Notes under the pieces: model-generated
What the model saw: only the letters and a program-made list of their open reading frames with translations
The model's database searches: none
What the model was told of the DNA's origin: nothing
Translations under genes and position numbers: made by a program
Origin: Candidatus Zixiibacteriota bacterium
Lineage (GTDB): Bacteria; SM23-81; DAOVCL01
Assembly (NCBI GenBank): GCA_030670005.1
Contig: DAOVCL010000066.1
Span: 1 to 9,479 of the forward strand
DNA: 9,479 nucleotides
Direction of reading: 5' to 3'
Shown here: positions 1 through 4,932 of the stretch, one piece after another
Layout of the letters: each line of letters opens with the position of its first letter
Numbering within the stretch: the stretch's first letter is position 1

Positions 1-317
1 GGATAGATAAAAGCTCTGATGATCTCCCAGATCCTGCGGCGAAAATAGAGGATCACGGCCAACCAGGTCCCTAAGTGGACCAGCACCTCTAAGCCGAGTC
101 CCTCTGGTTTTACCCCCAGGATTCTTTCGGCCAGGACCAGATGGCCGGAGCTGGAGATGGGGAGAAATTCGGTCAGCCCCTGCACTGTCCCTAAGATTAT
201 GCCTTGGAGCAGGGAAGGACCAGTGTTTGCCTGCTCCCCCTGAGGGGGAGATGCGAGAGCCCAGACCGCCAGAAGAGGGAGGGCAATAATCGTAACTAAA
301 AGGGTTTTTCTGGCCAT
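1..317 (-). CDS. uppP: Undecaprenyl-diphosphate phosphatase UppP/BacA, N-terminal part (3' end outside window)
   Basis: An integral membrane enzyme that dephosphorylates undecaprenyl pyrophosphate, recycling the lipid carrier for peptidoglycan and surface glycans; its loss gives bacitracin sensitivity. About 105 codons are visible of a family usually near 270 residues. The family signature QGLTEFLPISSSGHL lies at residues 46-60 and supplies the (E/Q)xxxE motif (Q46, E50) and the active-site-region histidine H59. The following segment (LVHLGTWLAVILYFRRRIWE) also fits UppP. The start at 317 is supported by AGGAAGG four bases upstream. Oddity: UppP normally begins within about ten residues of the LLQGIILG helix, but here about 34 extra residues precede it. 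They look like a signal peptide (basic ARK, a hydrophobic stretch to ALA, then a polar SPPQGEQ linker). An internal start is possible but I see no good alternative. Family identity is very secure. Confidence 0.95.
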   Translation of the reverse strand, partial: MARKTLLVTIIALPLLAVWALASPPQGEQANTGPSLLQGIILGTVQGLTEFLPISSSGHLVLAERILGVKPEGLGLEVLVHLGTWLAVILYFRRRIWEIIRAFIY

Positions 318-330
318 TTTCCTTCCTGGG

Positions 331-354
331 CCGTCAGGGCTTCTGCCCTGACGG
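331..354. repeat. Perfect 10-bp hairpin just upstream of uppP
   Basis: Arms CCGTCAGGGC and GCCCTGACGG are separated by TTCT. In the uppP transcript this stem ends 13 nt before the start codon and directly abuts the ribosome binding site. There is no T-tract on either strand, so it is not a standard terminator. It shares its outer CCGTCAG/CTGACGG arms with the hairpins at 371-394 and 3545-3568, so it is a member of a repeat family. Confidence 0.75.
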
Positions 355-370
355 ATGGAAATTCCCCGAG

Positions 371-394
371 CCGTCGGAACCCCGATTCTGACGG
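371..394. repeat. CCGTC/GACGG hairpin repeat, copy 1
   Basis: A 24-nt palindromic unit with arms CCGTCGGAA and TTCTGACGG around CCCCGA. It matches the unit at 3545-3568 at all but one base (G versus A, which turns a G-T wobble into an A-T pair), and both copies are preceded by 'GAG'. This is therefore a dispersed repeat rather than a gene-specific signal. Confidence 0.75.
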
Positions 395-402
395 CGAAGA
401 TG

Positions 403-428
403 GGTGGCAGAAGAGGGCTTCTGCCACC
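403..428. repeat. GGTGGCAGAA/TTCTGCCACC hairpin, copy 1
   Basis: A perfect 10-bp stem with loop GAGGGC. Related inverted units lie at 3818-3839 and 8630-8656, and a lone right arm followed by a similar flank (TTCTGCCACCTCA) lies at 3281-3293. It forms part of the hairpin cluster filling the pmbA-uppP gap. Confidence 0.7.
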
Positions 429-446
429 TCAACTGGAAGGGTTCTA

Positions 447-485
447 CCGCACTTTAGTGCCGGGTCACCTCGGCACTCAAGTGCC
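447..485. repeat. Palindromes GCACTTTAGTGC and GGCACTCAAGTGCC
   Basis: Two small palindromes in tandem. The first (449-460, preceded by TTCTACC) is the same element as those at 3649-3664 and 8455-8470, here with one extra C in the right arm. The second (472-485) has 6-bp arms and a CA loop. The remainder of 486-543 holds no gene. It ends in the short direct repeat TTAATTCTTAATTC that runs into the pmbA stop codon. Confidence 0.7.
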
Positions 486-543
486 CTGATCCTACAGGGA
501 GGGCTGTGACTCAGTTCCATTCTTAATTCTTAATTCTCCATTC

Positions 544-1845
544 TTAATTGCCTTTTCCGGATACGGAGAGGGAGTCGAAAGCCACCGGGGGGATGAGATA
601 TTCGCCTACCTCCTTTGGTTCCCTGCCAATTCCCCTGATTTTTCTGAAGGCCTGATAGACATTGCCGGAGACCATAGTATCCTTTACCCTTCCCACTATT
701 CCCCCTTTTTTGATCTTATAGCCCAGATCAACATTAAGGGAGAAGTCACCGGCTAAGAGGTTGGATTGCCCTCCACCAAGCACCTCATAAATTATTATCC
801 CCTCGTCAATCCCCTCGATCAACTCCTGTAAGCTCTTCTCCCCCGGCTCTAAGATCAGGTTGTTTATCCCCGGAGATGGCTGAGTGTTATAGCCACGGTT
901 AGCATTGCCGGTGGATTCCTTTCCCATCATCGCCCCGGTGTGCAGGTCGAAGAGGTAATTTTTCAATACACCCTTTGCGAAGAGGGGAGTTCTACGGGTG
1001 GGGGTTCCCTCGCCATCCAGGGGACGGCTTCCCTGTAAGAGGTCATAGGTCCCATCATCGTATAGATTCACCTGAGGGCTGAGCACCTCATCCTCCAACC
1101 GGCCACAGAGGGGGGAGGAGCCCTTCTGCACCAGCTTCCCATTGACCCCCATTTCTATTGCCGCCAGAAGGTTGGTGAGGGCCTCGGGGGCGAAGATGAC
1201 CGGAAACCGTCCCGATCGAAGGGGGACGATTCTCTTAGCCAACTCCGCCTTTTGCAGCAAGGATCTGGCCAACCTCTCCCCTTCCAACCTTAGCCGACCG
1301 GAGAATACCCCTTCGTTGATGGGAAGAAGCCCCTTTTCCTCCACCAGCAGGCCTGAGATGAGGAAGTCAAAGCTCGTGCTCTCAAACTCTGACTTCAAAC
1401 CCTGAGAGTTAATGATCCTCTCCCGCACTACCTCCTTTTGGATGAAACCTTCTAAATAAATTGGAGGGTTGGTGGCTCGGATTGTCTCTATTCCCTGGCC
1501 AAAATGCTCGACTGCCTCATTCAGGGTGAATGCGATGAGGTTTGGGTCCTTGGTTTTTACCTGAGGCAAGTGGGTTGGGTGGGGGAAGTTAAATCTGGCC
1601 TTCTGGCCATAGCGGGCACTGGTGAGGGCATTCTCCACCAAATCCGTCCTCTTGGTGGGATCTGTGCTACTGGAGAAGCCGGTTTTCCCCTTTCTGATCA
1701 CCCGCAGTCCCCATCCCCTGCCCTCCCTTTTCTCCATTCCCTTAAGTTTCCCGGCCTTGAACTCTGCCCTCTCCTCCTCGGCTACCACCTCTATCACCTC
1801 GGCGGCCTGGGCCCCCTTGAGGGCCATATCAAGTAGCTCTTCCAT
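544..1845 (-). CDS. pmbA: TldE/PmbA subunit of the TldD/TldE metalloprotease
   Basis: Partner of TldD in a heterodimeric cytoplasmic protease. In Escherichia coli the pair matures microcin B17 and degrades unfolded peptides such as the CcdA antitoxin. In the heterodimer TldD carries the metal site and PmbA is the non-catalytic half. The 433-residue product matches the family length (about 450). Family features are the RIIPLRSGRFPVIFAPEA-like central segment, the acidic-glycine stretch near residues 245-275 (DDGT, DGEGTPTRR), TGNA at 312-315 and the GGGQSN...SGNV C-terminal part. No HExxxH is present, as expected. The reading frame also opens from a TTG at 1866, overlapping tldD. I prefer ATG 1845 because AAGGAGG ends 5 nt upstream, giving a 13-nt gap from tldD, so the genes are co-transcribed and probably translationally coupled. 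Confidence 0.93.
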   Translation of the reverse strand: MEELLDMALKGAQAAEVIEVVAEEERAEFKAGKLKGMEKREGRGWGLRVIRKGKTGFSSSTDPTKRTDLVENALTSARYGQKARFNFPHPTHLPQVKTKDPNLIAFTLNEAVEHFGQGIETIRATNPPIYLEGFIQKEVVRERIINSQGLKSEFESTSFDFLISGLLVEEKGLLPINEGVFSGRLRLEGERLARSLLQKAELAKRIVPLRSGRFPVIFAPEALTNLLAAIEMGVNGKLVQKGSSPLCGRLEDEVLSPQVNLYDDGTYDLLQGSRPLDGEGTPTRRTPLFAKGVLKNYLFDLHTGAMMGKESTGNANRGYNTQPSPGINNLILEPGEKSLQELIEGIDEGIIIYEVLGGGQSNLLAGDFSLNVDLGYKIKKGGIVGRVKDTMVSGNVYQAFRKIRGIGREPKEVGEYLIPPVAFDSLSVSGKGN

Positions 1846-1850
1846 TTCTT

Positions 1851-1857
1851 CCTCCTT
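1851..1857 (-). promoter_or_regulatory. Ribosome binding site that fixes the pmbA start
   Basis: On the minus strand this reads AAGGAGG, a perfect anti-Shine-Dalgarno complement, with a 5-nt spacer to ATG at 1845. It lies inside the reading frame that would extend from the TTG at 1866, which argues that the longer form is not the real protein. Confidence 0.85.
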
Positions 1858-1858
1858 C

Positions 1859-3214
1859 TCAGCCAATGAGCACCCCCTTTATCCGCAGGTGGGGGCTTCC
1901 ATCGGAGACTGGCAGAGGGTACTGCCTTCCCTTTCCACAGCCTCCAAGTCCCCCAAAGAGGGAGAGGTCATTGCCAATGGCATCGATTTTCTTTAAGGTG
2001 TCAAAGACATTTCCGGAGAGGATGACATCCCTGATCATACCTTTGATCTTTCCCCTTACGATCCGATAAGCCTTTTGGGCCGAGAAGGTGAACATCTCCA
2101 GATCAGTGTTTCCCCCCAAGCAATCCACCGCATAGATGCCGTCATCAACCTGGGAGATCATCCTCTCCAACTGGTAATCCCTGGACTCAATGAAGGTGTT
2201 GGACATCCTTACGATGGGGGGAAAGAGGTAACTTATGGCCCGGGCATTTCCGGTTGGTTCCTCCCCCATCAGGGCAGCGGTCTCCCGGGAGTGGAGTCTG
2301 CCCACTAAGATACCGTTCTTAATCAGGTAGGTTTTCTGAGAGGGGACCCCCTCCTCATCGTAGCCGAAGGAGCCGTTCTCCCCGGGGACGGTCGCATCGT
2401 CCACGATAGATAGCTCATCCGGGCCAAACCTATCCCCCAACTTCATCCTCTCCTTAAATTTAGGGTTCTCGGAGAGGAAATCGGCCTCTGAGAGGTGGCC
2501 AAAGGCCTCATGGGTAAAGACACCAGCCAGCTTTGGATCCAGGATGACGGTGTAGATGCCTGGGGTAACCTTGGGCGCAGAGAGAAGGGCGACCGCATCC
2601 TTGGCCACCTCCTCGGCCCTCTCCTCCAGACCCTTTACTACCTCAAACCCCTTGGACTGTCCGACGGATTCCAGGCTCTGCTGCACATTCGTTCCCTCCT
2701 TAGCTGTAGCCCGCAGCGAAGCTCCGGTATAGAGTTTCTCCTGGTGGATCAGGCTCCCATCACTGGTGGCGATATACTGGTCTATTCTCAGATCCCTGTA
2801 TATTGTGCGGGAGGTCTGAATCTTAGGGGCAGAGAGGATGATCTGATTGTAACTGCGGATGAGGCTCTCTTTCTCCTCAAGGGAGATGGCCTGGGGGTCT
2901 ATCTCAAACCGGGGACGCATATCTGCCTCTACCTCAGGGAAAGGTGAGAGGGTGGTTCTCTTTCGTCCCACCATTTTGGCCTGGCGGCAGGCCTCCCTCA
3001 CATATCCCTTCAAATTGGATAGATCGTTGAAGGAGACAAATCCCCAACCCCCCTGGTGACAGGCCCGCACATTACCCCCTCGGCTGGTAGTGGTCCCTAT
3101 CTGTTCCAACTGGGGGCCGGAGTATTCTATCTGGGTCTGCCTCCTCTCCTCTACTGTTATCTGCAGGTAGTCTACATTGGCCTCCTGTAAGGCCTTCTTC
3201 AATAAGCTCTCCAT
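1859..3214 (-). CDS. tldD: TldD, metal-binding catalytic subunit of the TldD/TldE protease
   Basis: The zinc-dependent catalytic half of TldD/TldE, a cytoplasmic protease that trims unfolded or heterocycle-modified peptides. The metal site is visible as HEAFGH at residues 235-240 inside THEAFGHLSEAD, the family's HExxxH signature. The conserved C-terminal cysteine motif CGKGRQ starts at C426, with the family-typical tail PVSDGSPHLRIKGVLIG. Length 451 residues is slightly shorter than E. coli TldD. The start at 3214 is supported by AAAGGAG six bases upstream. It is the promoter-proximal gene of tldD-pmbA, and a candidate promoter lies immediately upstream at 3232-3260. No RiPP precursor or heterocyclase is visible in the window, so a housekeeping proteolytic role is the simplest reading. 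Confidence 0.95.
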   Translation of the reverse strand: MESLLKKALQEANVDYLQITVEERRQTQIEYSGPQLEQIGTTTSRGGNVRACHQGGWGFVSFNDLSNLKGYVREACRQAKMVGRKRTTLSPFPEVEADMRPRFEIDPQAISLEEKESLIRSYNQIILSAPKIQTSRTIYRDLRIDQYIATSDGSLIHQEKLYTGASLRATAKEGTNVQQSLESVGQSKGFEVVKGLEERAEEVAKDAVALLSAPKVTPGIYTVILDPKLAGVFTHEAFGHLSEADFLSENPKFKERMKLGDRFGPDELSIVDDATVPGENGSFGYDEEGVPSQKTYLIKNGILVGRLHSRETAALMGEEPTGNARAISYLFPPIVRMSNTFIESRDYQLERMISQVDDGIYAVDCLGGNTDLEMFTFSAQKAYRIVRGKIKGMIRDVILSGNVFDTLKKIDAIGNDLSLFGGLGGCGKGRQYPLPVSDGSPHLRIKGVLIG

Positions 3215-3231
3215 AGATTCTCCTTTTGGGT

Positions 3232-3260
3232 ATAATACTACAATTACTTCCCCAGGGCAA
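3232..3260 (-). promoter_or_regulatory. Candidate sigma70-type promoter for tldD-pmbA
   Basis: On the minus strand, -35 TTGCCC (3260-3255) and -10 TATTAT (3237-3232) are separated by 17 nt. The predicted start of transcription near 3226 would leave a leader of only about a dozen bases, just enough to include the AAAGGAG ribosome site. That is short but workable; the match is moderate. Confidence 0.45.
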
Positions 3261-3280
3261 GGAAATTTTCATCCACCTGC

Positions 3281-3393
3281 TTCTGCCACCTCACTTGGAG
3301 AACACGAATGACACGAATAGACGAATCTACACGAATAGATAAGAAGATCATAACAACTCACCACGGATTAACACGGAAAGACACGGAAACAAA
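3281..3393. repeat. Short-repeat block: ACACGAAT and CACGG(A) units
   Basis: Starts with an orphan arm TTCTGCCACCTCACTTGGAG that resembles 419-439. Then come four spaced CACGAAT/ACGAAT units (3302-3336) and a CCACGGATTAACACGGAAA block (3361-3379) with a further CACGGAAA. The complementary form, TTTTCCGTGTTGTTCCGTGG, appears at 3468-3487, so the two blocks are an imperfect inverted pair about 90 nt apart. No coding potential is seen. Confidence 0.65.
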
Positions 3394-3440
3394 CCTATAT
3401 CCAAGAAAATGGGAAATGGAAATCCCTAAGCCTCACAGCA

Positions 3441-3540
3441 TTTTTAATTATTAATTGCTAATTGCTCATTTTCCGTGTTGTTCCGTGGTGGGTCTTTTTC
3501 TTTAAACTTTGCGTCCTTTGCGACTCTGCGGTTAATTACC
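3441..3540. repeat. Low-complexity TTAATTGC repeats and CCGTG/TTTGCG units
   Basis: Holds TTAATTATTAATTGCTAATTGC (split here as two overlapping TTAATTGC-like units), a CCGTGTTGTTCCGTGGTGGG block followed by TCTTTTTC, and CTTTGCGTCCTTTGCG with CTCTGCGG. These are dispersed intergenic repeat words, and none belongs to a recognisable gene. Confidence 0.55.
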
Positions 3541-3544
3541 TGAG

Positions 3545-3568
3545 CCGTCAGAACCCCGATTCTGACGG
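3545..3568. repeat. CCGTCAGAA/TTCTGACGG hairpin repeat, copy 2
   Basis: A perfect 9-bp stem around CCCCGA. It is the same element as 371-394 with a single base difference and the same GAG flank, showing that the unit moves or is copied as a whole. Confidence 0.75.
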
Positions 3569-3583
3569 AGGTCTCTATTCTCT

Positions 3584-3638
3584 TTCCGTGCTACTCCGTG
3601 TTTATTGGTGGTGGGTCTTTTGTTTTGAATCCGGTGGC
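3584..3638. repeat. Degenerate copy of the CCGTG...GGTCTTTT...TCCGGTGG repeat
   Basis: TTCCGTGCTACTCCGTG, then GGTGGGTCTTTTG and TTTTGAATCCGGTGG, follow the same order of words as 3776-3822 and 8588-8634, with small insertions. A shorter fragment of the same type is at 3469-3500. Confidence 0.55.
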
Positions 3639-3648
3639 TACCCTTCTA

Positions 3649-3758
3649 CCGCACTTTAGTGCGGGTTGCGGGCCCTTCAGGGCCACTATGGAGTGCTGTG
3701 ACAGGAGTCACAGCACTCCAAACGGGCTAAAGCCCCGTTAACCCCGACTAAAGTCGGG
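3649..3758. repeat. Array of five palindromes, copy A
   Basis: In order: CCGCACTTTAGTGCGG (3649-3664); GGCCCT-TC-AGGGCC (3671-3684); a 14-bp stem TGGAGTGCTGTGAC/GTCACAGCACTCCA with loop AGGA (3689-3720); AACGGGCTAAAGCCCCGTT (3721-3739); and CCCGACTAAAGTCGGG (3743-3758). Four of the five have a CTNNAG-like centre. A parallel array with the first, second, fourth and fifth types in the same order lies at 8455-8570. None is followed by a T-tract that would make it a simple terminator. Confidence 0.8.
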
Positions 3759-3827
3759 TAGAAAACTCTGTGCTGTTCCGTGTGAGTCCGTGGTAGGTCT
3801 TTTTCTGTTTTCAATCCGGTGGTAGAA
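3743..3827. repeat. 85-bp dispersed repeat, copy A
   Basis: Aligns without gaps to 8555-8639 with 77 of 85 bases identical by my count; all eight differences are transitions. It runs from the CCCGACTAAAGTCGGG palindrome through TAGAAAACT, TCCGTGG and TAGGTCTTTTTCTG to TCCGGTGG. Here it continues into the GGTGGTAGAA/TTCTGCCACC hairpin (3818-3839, loop GA). Confidence 0.85.
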
Positions 3828-3874
3828 GATTCTGCCACCACCTAAAGATTTTTCTCCTCCCCCAATTTTTTCCC

Positions 3875-3903
3875 TTGACTTTTCTGTTTCGGTTTAGTAT
3901 ATT
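3875..3903 (+). promoter_or_regulatory. Sigma70-type promoter for ssrA
   Basis: TTGACT (3875-3880), a 17-nt spacer and TATATT (3898-3903). Transcription should begin near 3910, giving a precursor with about 89 nt ahead of the mature tmRNA. That precursor would need RNase P cleavage, which is normal for tmRNA. Confidence 0.75.
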
Positions 3904-3934
3904 AAGGGCAGTCAACGGGGATCAGTCTTCTGAG

Positions 3935-3961
3935 GTCAGGGGGAAATCTGTTGCCCCTGAC
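3935..3961 (+). other. Hairpin in the tmRNA precursor leader
   Basis: GTCAGGGG (3935-3942) pairs perfectly with CCCCTGAC (3954-3961) across an 11-nt loop. It lies between the promoter and the mature 5' end, in sequence that would be removed on processing. Its role is unknown; it could shape RNase P access. Confidence 0.5.
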
Positions 3962-3998
3962 AATTAACTGATCACTGACCACTGTACACTGCAGTTTC

Positions 3999-4350
3999 GG
4001 GGGCGATCGGCTTCGACGGGGATATGGAAGGCAGGACGGCATACCGAGGTGCCAGAGCCTTGTAAAAATCTGGCTCACAAATATAAATGCAGACGATTAC
4101 TCGTTAGCATTGGCCGCTTAAAAGAAGTGGCCACGTTCCCTTCGGTCCTTCCCATCGGGCCAAAGAGGGGCGTCGTAATGATGGGATAGTTAGGAACTCT
4201 TGCTCAGGAGTCTCTGGCGAAGCAAGATGAGCTGGCCGCGGTTCTAACCTGTCCCTCGGTGAGGATTGGGGCGAGATTAAAAGAGGGACTATGTATGTAG
4301 AAGTTCTGGTTGCCTTTCTTCGGACGTGGGTTCGATTCCCACCGCCTCCA
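3999..4350 (+). ncRNA. ssrA: Transfer-messenger RNA (tmRNA, ssrA)
   Basis: Rescues stalled ribosomes by acting first as alanyl-tRNA and then as a short message that tags the product for proteolysis. The acceptor stem pairs GGGGGCG (3999-4005) with CGCCTCC (4343-4349), one G-U, with discriminator A at 4350. CCA is not encoded. The T arm is GTGGG-TTCGATT-CCCAC (4326-4342), and GGCTTCGACGGGG near 4009 is the usual tmRNA 5' signature. The tag frame runs GCA at 4089 to TAA at 4119-4121 and encodes ADDYSLALAA, ending in the ALAA-type degron. GCCAGA/TCTGGC (4051-4056 with 4069-4074) fits pseudoknot 1 just before the tag, and TGGCC/GGCCA (4111-4115 with 4129-4133) fits the helix that holds the stop codon in its loop. 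Length is 352 nt, normal for one-piece tmRNA. Confidence 0.97.
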
Positions 4351-4371
4351 TAAAAAAATTAGAAAAAGAGC

Positions 4372-4399
4372 TTGACAGGGATTTTTTTTTGCATATATT
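4372..4399 (+). promoter_or_regulatory. Strong sigma70-type promoter downstream of ssrA
   Basis: A consensus TTGACA (4372-4377), a 16-nt spacer containing a T9 run, and TATATT (4394-4399). It begins 21 nt after the tmRNA 3' end, which argues for an independent transcript starting near 4406. Confidence 0.75.
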
Positions 4400-4405
4400 T
4401 AAGGT

Positions 4406-4604
4406 AGTTTTGTCTCTTTTAGCAGGGAGAAGTTAGCGACCGAAGGGAGCTAAGTTCGCAAGTTGTGGGGATAAGTCAACTTAACGGGGGCAAAGCCACG
4501 GACGAGATGAAGAAGACAAGGATAGATTGGGAAGGAGTGAAAGGGGGAGGATAGTTTATTGTGGAGCCACCTGTAAGGTGAGAAGAGGGGTGGCTTTTAA
4601 TTTT
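4406..4604 (+). ncRNA. Candidate structured RNA of unknown family (sRNA or riboswitch-like leader)
   Basis: Predicted transcript between the 4372-4399 promoter and a terminator-like hairpin at 4565-4604. Visible pairing: a closing stem TTGTCTCTTTT (4410-4420) with GAAGAAGACAA (4509-4519), one C-A mismatch and two G-U; hairpin A, GAAGTTAGC (4429-4437) with GCTAAGTTC (4449-4457), one mismatch; hairpin B, AAGTTG (4460-4465) with CAACTT (4477-4482) around TGGGGATAAGT; then GGGGGCAAAGCCACGG (4486-4501). This makes a compact multi-branch domain of about 110 nt at the very 5' end, followed by a purine-rich linker. TAAGTT (4451-4456) could instead pair with AACTTA (4478-4483), an alternative fold. 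GCAAAGCCACGG resembles one conserved strand of cyclic-di-GMP-I riboswitches, but the partner strands and second helix are not found, so I do not call that class. No ORF above about 15 codons is seen here. Confidence 0.5.
4565..4604 (+). terminator. Terminator-like hairpin with T-rich tail
   Basis: AGCCACC (4565-4571) pairs with GGTGGCT (4589-4595) and is followed by TTTAATTTT. Within the loop side, CACCT (4568-4572) can pair with AGGTG (4576-4580). That would break the terminator's left arm, so two exclusive folds exist. This is compatible either with a simple end for the small RNA or with attenuation of the downstream gene. Confidence 0.55.
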
Positions 4605-4669
4605 ACTGGTTAACAAAATTTTTTAGTCTGAAAGGGGGTGATAAAGTCTTAATTGGGGGTAGTTTGAAG

Positions 4670-4817
4670 TCCCGACATAGGTCGGGATTCAATATGACAG
4701 CTCTGCAATCCGAGTGAGCGTCTGTCTGCGTACTCCGCACAGGCAGATAGGATTGCAGAACATCAGAGGGTCGGTGAGACCCTATGGAGAACTTGGCGAG
4801 CGAAGCGGGCTAAGTTC
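4670..4817 (+). repeat. Cluster of four hairpins in the leader of the 4933 gene
   Basis: TCCCGAC/GTCGGGA with loop ATAG (4670-4687); a long two-part stem TCTGCAATCC/GGATTGCAGA (4702-4711, 4750-4759) enclosing TCTGTCT/AGGCAGA and GCG/CGC; AGGGTC/GACCCT (4767-4783); and GAACTTGGC/GCTAAGTTC (4789-4817). The last is a diverged direct copy of 4427-4457. I see no gene between 4605 and 4932. Confidence 0.65.
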
Positions 4818-4850
4818 AATTCAAAAGGGGGTGGTTATATGGTGAATTTG

Positions 4851-4883
4851 TGATGCCTTTGTTTTCATAGGCTGAAGGCATCA
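4851..4883 (+). other. Hairpin just upstream of the ribosome site of the 4933 gene
   Basis: TGATGCCTT (4851-4859) pairs perfectly with AAGGCATCA (4875-4883) and is followed by GAATTTT. It ends about 38 nt before the Shine-Dalgarno AGGAGGGA (4922-4929). The T-run is weak, so terminator, attenuator or mRNA-stabilising roles all remain possible. Confidence 0.5.
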
Positions 4884-4932
4884 GAATTTTGGGTTTGTCT
4901 TTAAACCTTCAAACAATTTTTAGGAGGGAGAA

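Noticed and set aside
296..520. 74-codon minus-strand frame between pmbA and uppP
   Set aside because: It is made of the hairpin repeats, has no ribosome site that I can see, and overlaps the uppP start.
3300..3400. CRISPR array
   Set aside because: The repeated units are only 7-8 bases with irregular 1-10 nt gaps, with no unique spacers of constant length and no cas genes.
3462..3659. 65-codon plus-strand frame
   Set aside because: Consists of the CCGTG and palindromic repeat words found elsewhere in the window; repeat-derived rather than coding.
3649..3720. Intrinsic terminators for neighbouring genes
   Set aside because: The stems are strong but none is followed by a T-tract, and similar stems recur at unrelated places, so they are treated as repeats.
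4450..4520. Cyclic-di-GMP-I (GEMM) riboswitch
   Set aside because: Only the GCAAAGCCACGG strand resembles the family. The GGGCAAACC-type partner strand, the tetraloop helix and the closing 3' helix are not found.
4507..4554. Tiny frame ATG AAG AAG ... TAG (15 codons) in the structured RNA
   Set aside because: Its start overlaps the 3' strand of the closing stem, it has no Shine-Dalgarno, and it is far too short for support.
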